From: an uncultured Bacteroides sp.
Lineage (GTDB): Bacteria > Bacteroidota > Bacteroidia > Bacteroidales > UBA11471
Direction of reading: 5' to 3'
Assembly (NCBI GenBank): GCA_905210875.1
Contig: CAJLYN010000053.1
Location: forward strand, 1-11,621
Length of the DNA stretch: 11,621 bases
In this document: positions 7,028 to 11,621 of the stretch, one piece after another
Layout: each line of letters opens with the position of its first letter
How positions within the stretch are numbered: position 1 is the first letter of the stretch
Notes under the pieces: generated by a model
What the model saw: the letters and a program-made list of their open reading frames with translations, nothing else
Told to the model about the DNA's origin: nothing
Databases searched by the model: none
Made by a program: the position numbers and the translations under genes

Positions 7028-8191
7028 ATGATTACCCTGAGCATTGTCATCGTCAATTACAACGTGTGCGGATTTCTGGAACAGTGTCTGCTCTCGGTCG
7101 GCGAGGCCGTCAAGGCGATACCGCACGAGATATTTGTCGTCGACAACGCTTCGACCGACGACTCTCCGCAGTATATTCCCGCCCGTTTCCCGCAGGTGAA
7201 ATATATCTATAATACCGAGAATATGGGCTTTGCCCGGGCCAATAACCAGGCCATCGGGCTATCGACAGGACGCTACGTGCTGCTGCTCAACCCCGATACG
7301 GTGGTGGGCGAATCGGTCCTCTCCGAGGCCTGCCGCTTTCTCGACGAGCACCCCGATGCCGGTGCGCTCGGTGTGAAGATGCTCGACGGCGACGGCCGTT
7401 TCCTGCCCGAGTCGAAGCGGGGTTTCCCCTCGCCGTGGGTCTCGTTCTGCAAGATTTTCGGGCTGGCCGGTCTTTTCCCGCGTAGCCCCCGTTTCGGACG
7501 CTATCACCTGCGTTATCTCGACGAGAACGAGGTAAACCGTGTCGATGTGCTGTCCGGTGCCTTCATGCTCCTGCGGCGCGACACGCTCGACCGCTGCGGC
7601 CTTCTCGACGAGCAGTTTTTCATGTATGGCGAAGACATTGACCTCTCCTACCGCATGACACTCACCCGACAGGCCAATTACTACCTGCCCCTGCGCATCA
7701 TTCACTACAAGGGCGAGAGCACCAAGACCGAGTCGTTGCGCTATGTGCGCATTTTCTACCAGGCCATGGCCATCTTCCTGCGCAAGCATTATCCCCACTA
7801 CTCCTTTATGGCCCGTTTCTTCATACGGGCGGCCATCGGCCTGCGGGCTACTATGGCGGCGTTGCGTCGTTTTCTGTTTCCACGCAGGCACCATATCGTC
7901 GATGAGACGGCCGGTGAATGGTGTGTTTACAGCCGGGAGCCTGTGGCGGTGGAGCGTATCCTGCACAGCCGTGGCCTGACTCCCGAACTGGTTACGTCCG
8001 ACCGCGATGCCGTGGCTTCGCTGCTGGCTCGTGCGTCGGGGGTGCGACAGGTAGTCTTCGACCACGCCCTGCTCTCTTACGAAGAGATTATCGCCTGCAT
8101 GGAGGCGTGGAGCGCTCCCGGCCGGGTGCGTTTTCATATCTACTCGCCCGAAAGCGGAAAAATCGTTTCGCCCCATACGTTGTTTTCATAA
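7028..8191 (+). CDS. Family 2 glycosyltransferase (rhamnosyltransferase-like) with C-terminal extension
   Basis: 387 residues. The GT-A fold catalytic domain occupies about 1-250: SIVIVNYN at 5-12, the nucleotide-binding VVDNAST at 37-43, ENMGFARANNQAI at 64-76, LLNPD at 86-90 (the DxD-like metal and nucleotide-diphosphate site), the VLSGAFMLLRR acceptor-loop region at 174-184, and the GEDIDLS motif at 201-207 carrying the likely catalytic base. This pattern is that of WbbL-like enzymes that transfer rhamnose or other sugars from nucleotide-sugars to lipid-linked or envelope glycans. A basic, weakly hydrophobic stretch (about 258-290) may contact the inner membrane. Residues about 291-387 form a second small alpha/beta-looking region (WCVYSREPVAVERIL ... 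VRQVVFDHALLSYEEII ...) outside the GT2 family core. Donor and acceptor are unknown. It lies between recR (10 bp) and the acetyltransferase gene (13 bp). Confidence 0.92.
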   Translation: MITLSIVIVNYNVCGFLEQCLLSVGEAVKAIPHEIFVVDNASTDDSPQYIPARFPQVKYIYNTENMGFARANNQAIGLSTGRYVLLLNPDTVVGESVLSEACRFLDEHPDAGALGVKMLDGDGRFLPESKRGFPSPWVSFCKIFGLAGLFPRSPRFGRYHLRYLDENEVNRVDVLSGAFMLLRRDTLDRCGLLDEQFFMYGEDIDLSYRMTLTRQANYYLPLRIIHYKGESTKTESLRYVRIFYQAMAIFLRKHYPHYSFMARFFIRAAIGLRATMAALRRFLFPRRHHIVDETAGEWCVYSREPVAVERILHSRGLTPELVTSDRDAVASLLARASGVRQVVFDHALLSYEEIIACMEAWSAPGRVRFHIYSPESGKIVSPHTLFS

Positions 8192-8204
8192 TCTCTGTCC
8201 GTCC

Positions 8205-8732
8205 ATGAAATTTTTGTCAGGAAACCGTTTGCTGCTAAGGGCTGTCGAGCCCGAAGATGTTGCGCTCATATACCGATGGGAAAACGACTCTTCCTCTTGG
8301 GGCGACGGCTGTGCGCTCTCGCCCTATTCGCGGTATGCGATACGCACCTATATCGAGGAGAGTCTGCGGCAGGATATTTTCCAGATGCGGCAGTTGCGCT
8401 TCATGATTGTCCGTGCTTCGGACAGGGCGGCCGTGGGTATGGTCGACCTTTTCGACTTCGACCCCTACCACCGCCGAGCTGCGGTGGGTATCTATGTCGA
8501 TGCGGCCTCACGTGGGCAGGGTATAGCCGGTGAAGCACTCAATGTGCTGTGTTGCTATGCTTTCGATTTTTTGCATTTGCATCAGCTCTACGCCCAGGTG
8601 GCCGAGTCGAACGGTGCCAGTCTGCACCTCTTTGAGAAGGCCGGCTTCCGGCCGAGCGGACGGCTCGACGAGTGGATTGTGCGAGGCGAGGGGTATGAGT
8701 CGGTGGTGGTCTTGCAGCGGCTGGCTACTTGA
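8205..8732 (+). CDS. GNAT family N-acetyltransferase (RimJ/RimL/SpeG-like)
   Basis: 175 residues, single GNAT domain. The N-terminus (GNRLLLRAVEPEDVALIYRWEND, 6-28) is the typical opening of Acetyltransf_3 proteins, followed by FMIVRASDRAAVGMVDLFDFD at 66-86, the beta4 strand AAVGIYVDAA, and the acetyl-CoA-binding motif A RGQGIAGEAL at 103-112 (R/QxxGxG/A pattern). The later QVAESNGASLHLFEKAGF segment (131-148) is the motif B region with the usual Asn. These enzymes move an acetyl group from acetyl-CoA to a protein N-terminus, polyamine, amino sugar or other amine; the substrate cannot be read from the sequence. It is 13 bp downstream of the glycosyltransferase and is the last gene of the plus-strand operon. 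No separate plus-strand terminator with a T tract is evident after it. Confidence 0.9.
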   Translation: MKFLSGNRLLLRAVEPEDVALIYRWENDSSSWGDGCALSPYSRYAIRTYIEESLRQDIFQMRQLRFMIVRASDRAAVGMVDLFDFDPYHRRAAVGIYVDAASRGQGIAGEALNVLCCYAFDFLHLHQLYAQVAESNGASLHLFEKAGFRPSGRLDEWIVRGEGYESVVVLQRLAT

Positions 8733-8828
8733 TGAGTTGAATCGCCGATTTTTTATCCTTGCTTTTGCTATGTCTTTTCCCTTTTTCTGAAACAGGAACA
8801 GGTTTGTTTCTGGCAGGAATAATGTTGC

Positions 8829-8859
8829 AAAAAAATCCCGGGGACGGAGCCCCCGGGAT
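8829..8859 (-). terminator. Intrinsic terminator of the sigma-factor operon
   Basis: A 9-bp perfect stem (ATCCCGGGG at 8835-8843 with CCCCGGGAT at 8851-8859) encloses a 7-nt loop. Read on the minus strand it is followed at once by seven T residues (A tract at 8829-8835 on the plus strand, the innermost forming part of the stem). It lies 42 bp past the stop of the last gene of the minus-strand cassette. On the plus strand four A residues follow instead, so it would be a poor terminator for the fbp-recR operon, although the stem may still pause polymerase arriving from that side. Confidence 0.85.
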
Positions 8860-8901
8860 AAAAACACAAAGTTAACGAGAATCTATATTACACTTAACAC
8901 A

Positions 8902-9537
8902 TTATTTATTCTCTTGTGAAGGAGGTACTTGCGGAGTTTTTTTGTCGTTCCTGAAATTCTTGTTTCGCATCAACTCTTGTGAGAAGCGGGCTTCGGCGTC
9001 GAATATCTCAACGATTTTCTTGGCGGGCAGTATTTTCAGAAATCGCTCGAAATACTTCTTTTGCAGAATGGCTTCCTGCATCTCCGATTCTATCTTTTTC
9101 TCCACGACAGCCCTGTATTCCTTTTCGGAGGCGGGCTCCTTCTGACGCAGTATCCGCTTGATGGCACGAGAGGCATCGTCTTGTACCCGGAACATTTTGG
9201 TTTGCAGTTCTTCATATATGGGGAAGAACTCGGCAGCCTCCTTGTCGGTCAGCGCGGCACGTTCCTGCAAGAAACTTCGTTTGTGAGCCTTGAAAATTTC
9301 GAGCCGGCAACGGCCTACCTCCCGGCTGGCGGCCCGCATGGCTTTCAGAGAAGAGTTTTCGTCAGGCGATTTCAGCGATTTGCGATACTCCTCTTTGGCC
9401 TTGTTGTATTTCTTCTGGGCCTTTTCGAGCATGGCTTCGGCTTCGGAAAGCGTAAGCACTTTCTCTTGGGCCGAGAGCACAAGAGGGCAGGCTGTAAATG
9501 TCAGCAACAGAATGAGTGAAAAGATAAAATTACGCAT
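8902..9537 (-). CDS. Secreted helical (Spy/CpxP/CnrX-like) protein of ECF sigma operon
   Basis: 211-residue protein. A signal peptide spans about 1-23 (MRNFIFSLILLL..., with likely cleavage after LSA before Gln24), so it is probably periplasmic. Cys17 sits in FTAC and could be read as a poor lipobox, but the SA-Q site fits better. The mature part is almost all charged helix: a first coiled-coil-like segment at 28-56 (EAEAMLEKAQKKYNKAKEE), then ALTDKEAAEFFPIYEELQTK at 95-114 (reminiscent of the LTxxQ region of Spy/CpxP proteins), and YFERFLKILPAKKIVEIFDAEARFSQEL at 162-189. It is rich in Lys/Arg. Proteins of this shape occur downstream of ECF sigma genes in Bacteroidota and are sometimes labelled sensors of ECF sigma factors; that family link is from memory, not a search. 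The start at 9537 is chosen because it opens the signal peptide. It begins 10 bp after the preceding gene. Confidence 0.75.
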   Translation of the reverse strand: MRNFIFSLILLLTFTACPLVLSAQEKVLTLSEAEAMLEKAQKKYNKAKEEYRKSLKSPDENSSLKAMRAASREVGRCRLEIFKAHKRSFLQERAALTDKEAAEFFPIYEELQTKMFRVQDDASRAIKRILRQKEPASEKEYRAVVEKKIESEMQEAILQKKYFERFLKILPAKKIVEIFDAEARFSQELMRNKNFRNDKKTPQVPPSQENK

Positions 9538-9547
9538 ATCCTCAGAG

Positions 9548-9907
9548 TTAATAGTCGTAGGCGTCGGCGAAATATTCGTAGACGCAGTAATCATCGACAC
9601 ACGAAGCCCAAATGAGCTCGTCGTAGTACTCATTGCTGAAATTTTCTTCGGCTACAATATCGGTCTCGGTCGTTGCCGTTCCCGGAGAAAAGATGCGCAC
9701 CATCAAAGCGATTCCCGCAAACATGGCGGCCATGTACACCCACGGTTGTATGCGCGACCAGAGAGTTACGGGACGTTCTTTCGGACGTTCTATTTCGGGC
9801 AATTGTTCCATGATACGGGAGGTAAACTGCTCGAAGTAGTCCCCGCCGGGCTCGGTAAGTCCGGTCCGCCGGTCAATCTTCTGCCAAATTTCTTTTTTGT
9901 TTCCCAT
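9548..9907 (-). CDS. Small single-span membrane protein, candidate anti-sigma factor
   Basis: 119 residues. The N-terminal 46 residues are soluble and charged and contain GGDYFEQFTSRIMEQLP (21-37), similar to the P-x-GYFE-x-F segment common in small membrane proteins encoded after ECF sigma genes in Bacteroidota. One hydrophobic span follows at about 52-73 (IQPWVYMAAMFAGIALMVRIF). By the positive-inside rule the N-terminus with its Arg/Lys residues is cytoplasmic and the tail is periplasmic. The tail (about 74-119) has no Lys, Arg or His, is dense in Asp, Glu and Tyr, and holds Cys103 and Cys108. There is no zinc-anti-sigma HxxxCxxC motif. It begins 51 bp after the sigma gene and ends 10 bp before the secreted protein gene. 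The anti-sigma role is inferred from position, topology and size. Confidence 0.7.
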   Translation of the reverse strand: MGNKKEIWQKIDRRTGLTEPGGDYFEQFTSRIMEQLPEIERPKERPVTLWSRIQPWVYMAAMFAGIALMVRIFSPGTATTETDIVAEENFSNEYYDELIWASCVDDYCVYEYFADAYDY

Positions 9908-9958
9908 ACTTATTTGCCTTTATTTTTCGATATTTAGACTACGGTGTCTTGTCAAGGT

Positions 9959-10513
9959 TTAATCGGCTGATGTTAAATATTCCTCTATTTTTTTGACCGC
10001 GTAGTGGTAAGAGGCTTTCAGTGCTCCCACCGACGTGCCGAGAATACGGGAGATGTCTTCGTATTTCATCTCGTCGAAATAGTGCATGTTGAATATGAGC
10101 CGCTGTTTCTCTGGCAGACGCAGCACCGCCTCTTGAAGCAGTCGCTGTATTTCGTCGCCGTCGAACCATTCGTCGCTTTCGAGCCGTTCTATCAGGAATG
10201 AGTCTTCACCGTCGAGAGGAACGTTGTTTTGCTGGCGCTGGCGGGCCAGGAAGGTGAGCGTCTCATTGACGGCGATGCGGTAGAGCCACGTCGACAGCCG
10301 GGCCTCGGCACGGAAGTAGGCGATGTTGGTCCATGCTTTCAGAAAGGTGTTTTGCAGCAGGTCGTCGGCATCGTCGTGCGAGATAACCATTTTACGTATC
10401 TGCCAGTAAAGCGATTGGCTGTAATGCCTTACAACCAGTGCAAAAGCCTCCCTGCATCGCTTGGGGTCTTGCAACTGGGCGACTATAATCTCTTCATTAT
10501 ATTCGGGCAACAT
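9959..10513 (-). CDS. ECF-family RNA polymerase sigma factor (sigma-70 family)
   Basis: 184 residues, the usual size for an extracytoplasmic-function sigma factor with only regions 2 and 4. Region 2 covers about 22-92: FALVVRHYSQSLYWQIRKM, then DDADDLLQNTFLKAW (47-61, the core-polymerase-binding segment) and LSTWLYRIAVNETLTFLARQ (73-92, the -10 recognition segment). An acidic linker (about 100-120) joins it to region 4 at about 122-178, with LRLPEKQRLIFNMHYFDEMKYEDISRILG and GTSVGALKASYHYAVKKIEEYL as the -35-binding helix-turn-helix. It is the first gene of a three-gene cassette with a membrane protein and a secreted protein, which suggests control by envelope signals. A weak TATCTTTA lies 31 bp upstream of the start, but no matching -33 box is present. 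The regulated genes are unknown. Confidence 0.95.
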   Translation of the reverse strand: MLPEYNEEIIVAQLQDPKRCREAFALVVRHYSQSLYWQIRKMVISHDDADDLLQNTFLKAWTNIAYFRAEARLSTWLYRIAVNETLTFLARQRQQNNVPLDGEDSFLIERLESDEWFDGDEIQRLLQEAVLRLPEKQRLIFNMHYFDEMKYEDISRILGTSVGALKASYHYAVKKIEEYLTSAD

Positions 10514-10640
10514 ACGTTTTTCCGGCTTCTTGTTTTTGAGACGGTAAAGATAGAAAGAAATTTTTGTTCTCCTTCTTCTTTTTTGAAAGCGATTTTACCG
10601 TTAGACGCGAAGTGTGGGTCGAGGTTTAATGGGCTACAAG

Positions 10641-10669
10641 CAAAGCCCGGTCTTATGGGCCGGGCTTTG
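10641..10669 (-). terminator. Probable terminator downstream of fabI
   Basis: A 10-bp perfect inverted repeat (CAAAGCCCGG at 10641-10650 and CCGGGCTTTG at 10660-10669) encloses a 9-nt loop. It lies 27 bp beyond the fabI stop codon in the direction of fabI transcription. The stem itself ends in TTTG and the following minus-strand bases are CTTGT, so the T tract is short; Bacteroidota terminators often put T residues within the stem base in this way. No plus-strand gene ends here. Confidence 0.7.
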
Positions 10670-10696
10670 TTTATGTCAACGGGAAAACAGCGGGGA

Positions 10697-11557
10697 TTAT
10701 CCGTAAACGATTTCTCCGGTTTCGGGGTTGCGGTATTCGTCGAAGCTCTTGTTGTACTGGTCCATGGCGCGCAGACTCATACCCATGCTCGAGAATCCTC
10801 CGTCGTGATAAAGGTTCTGCATGGTTACTTTGCGGGTGAGGTCAGAGAACATCACGATGCAGTAGTCGGCACACTCGGCAGCGTTGGCGTTACCCAGGGG
10901 CGACATGCGGTTGGCAAAGTCCATCAGGGAGTTCATGCCTTTTACACCGCTACCGGCCGTGGTCATCGTGGGTGATTGCGAAATGGTGTTGATGCGCACG
11001 TTCTTTTCACGGCCATAGATGTATCCGAAGCTGCGGGCAATAGATTCCAGCAGGGCTTTGGCATCGGCCATGTCGTTGTATCCGAAGAGGGTGCGTTGTG
11101 CAGCCACGTACGACAGGGCGACTACCGAGCCGTATTCGTTGATGGCGTCGAGTTTCTTGGCGGTTTGCAGCATTTTGTGGAACGAGATGGCCGAGATGTC
11201 GAGGGTCTTGTCGAGCAGGCTGTAATCGAGGTCGTCGTAGGGGCGTTTTTTACGCACGTTGGGCGACATTCCGATGGAATGCAGTACAAAGTCGATTTTT
11301 CCGCCCAGTACTTCGACCGAACGTTTGAACACGTTTTCAAGGTCTTCTACGCTGGTGGCGTCGGCGGGAATCACTTCGGCATGAAGTTTCTCGCTCAGTT
11401 CGCTGATTTGACCCATGCGCACGGCAACGGGTGTGTTCGACAAGGTGATGCTGGCACCCTCTTCTACGGCTCTTTCGGCCACTTTCCATGCGATGGACAT
11501 GTCGTTGAGGGCTCCGAAAATAATGCCTCGTTTTCCTTTCAGTAAATTATTGCTCAT
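10697..11557 (-). CDS. fabI: Enoyl-[acyl-carrier-protein] reductase (NADH), FabI
   Basis: 286-residue short-chain dehydrogenase/reductase that reduces trans-2-enoyl-ACP to acyl-ACP in the last step of each fatty-acid elongation cycle; it is the triclosan target in other bacteria. The N-terminal nucleotide-binding segment KGKRGIIFGALNDMSIAW (7-24) is the FabI version of the SDR glycine motif, with SIAW typical of the family. ADATSVEDLENVF (65-77) and VLHSIGMSP (91-99) follow. The catalytic region carries Tyr150 in ALSY and the Tyr160-x6-Lys167 pair in YNDMADAK. NTISQSPTMTTAGSGVKG (190-207) is the substrate-loop region, and HDGGFSSMGM (251-260) is the late cofactor-binding motif. I chose the ATG at 11557, which gives MSNNLLKGKRG, over one 11 codons upstream because it fits the family N-terminus and the upstream codons lie in a hairpin region. 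It is a single-gene unit within the window. Confidence 0.97.
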   Translation of the reverse strand: MSNNLLKGKRGIIFGALNDMSIAWKVAERAVEEGASITLSNTPVAVRMGQISELSEKLHAEVIPADATSVEDLENVFKRSVEVLGGKIDFVLHSIGMSPNVRKKRPYDDLDYSLLDKTLDISAISFHKMLQTAKKLDAINEYGSVVALSYVAAQRTLFGYNDMADAKALLESIARSFGYIYGREKNVRINTISQSPTMTTAGSGVKGMNSLMDFANRMSPLGNANAAECADYCIVMFSDLTRKVTMQNLYHDGGFSSMGMSLRAMDQYNKSFDEYRNPETGEIVYG

Positions 11558-11574
11558 ACGTTTTGTTTTTTTAT

Positions 11575-11610
11575 CCGGCAGAATGCACAATACAAGGCTT
11601 TTTGTGCCGG
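11575..11610. other. Inverted repeat upstream of fabI
   Basis: Two alternative pairings overlap: CCGGCA at 11575-11580 with TGCCGG at 11605-11610, and GCACAA at 11585-11590 with TTGTGC at 11602-11607. Read on the plus strand the structure is followed by five T residues (11611-11615), which resembles an intrinsic terminator for plus-strand transcription, yet no plus-strand gene lies to its left. On the minus strand it would sit 18-53 nt before the fabI start, in its leader. I cannot decide between a leader structure and a terminator for transcripts arriving from the left. Confidence 0.4.
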
Positions 11611-11621
11611 TTTTTAACAGC

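Noticed and set aside
8918..8926. GAAGGAGGT, a perfect Shine-Dalgarno-like string on the plus strand.
   Set aside because: It lies inside the 3' end of a minus-strand gene, where it encodes Pro-Pro-Ser, and no plus-strand gene follows.
9487..9489. Cys17 of the helical protein as a lipoprotein attachment site.
   Set aside because: FTAC followed by Pro is a poor lipobox, and a better signal peptidase I site (LSA before Gln24) follows. Lipidation is not excluded.
9538..9633. 32-residue N-terminal extension of the secreted helical protein.
   Set aside because: It would bury the signal peptide and overlap the 3' end of the membrane protein gene in another frame.
10545..10552. TATCTTTA (minus strand) as a -7 box for the sigma gene.
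   Set aside because: It has one mismatch to TAnnTTTG and no TTTG-like -33 box at 19-21 nt. An autoregulated ECF promoter was sought nearby (AAC and CGTC), but the spacing is wrong.
1..11621. Mobile elements, CRISPR repeats, tRNA or rRNA genes and phage genes.
   Set aside because: I found no transposase or integrase motifs, no spaced direct repeats and no RNA gene landmarks. Gene order and composition look like stable core chromosome.

Overview
The window reads as ordinary chromosome from a member of the Bacteroidales. The evidence is a Bacteroidota-type FabI, a DUF4494 gene beside yggS, a class III fructose-1,6-bisphosphatase, an FHS-type sugar transporter next to galM, and promoters of the Bacteroidota form TTTG-N19-21-TAnnTTTG with little Shine-Dalgarno signal. 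Base composition looks GC-rich for Bacteroides and would suit Barnesiella-like or Alistipes-like relatives, but the genus is a guess. I see no tRNA, rRNA, CRISPR array, insertion sequence, integrase or prophage gene.

Layout. (1) Positions 1-4287, all minus strand, in transcription order: engB (ribosome-assembly GTPase), a DUF4494 gene, yggS (PLP homeostasis), a dihydroorotate-dehydrogenase-like flavoprotein, then, after a 94-bp gap holding a strong hairpin, galM and the 5' part of a sugar MFS transporter that runs off the left edge. (2) Positions 4288-4382 form a divergent promoter region with a very good promoter for engB and a good -7 box for fbp; the two overlap. (3) Positions 4383-8732, all plus strand: fbp, recR, a GT2 glycosyltransferase and a GNAT acetyltransferase, with gaps of 10-22 bp, so probably one operon. 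(4) Positions 8902-10513, minus strand: an ECF sigma factor, a small single-membrane-span protein and a secreted helical/coiled-coil protein, followed by a strong intrinsic terminator. (5) Positions 10697-11557, minus strand: fabI with its own downstream hairpin.

How the genes work together. galM and the transporter are the start of a galactose uptake and utilisation set (galK would be expected beyond the left edge). fbp is a gluconeogenic enzyme sharing a probable transcript with recR and two genes of likely envelope or modification function. The part most likely to hold something undescribed is the three-gene sigma cassette. Its architecture (ECF sigma factor, membrane-tethered candidate anti-sigma factor with an acidic, aromatic, two-cysteine periplasmic tail, and a basic periplasmic Spy/CpxP/CnrX-like helical protein) suggests an envelope or metal stress sensing module. 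That role is inferred from architecture and context. The remaining genes are well-conserved housekeeping genes.

No gene-free stretch exceeds 300 bases. The gaps at 8733-8901 and 10514-10696 contain the two terminator hairpins and nothing else I can support.
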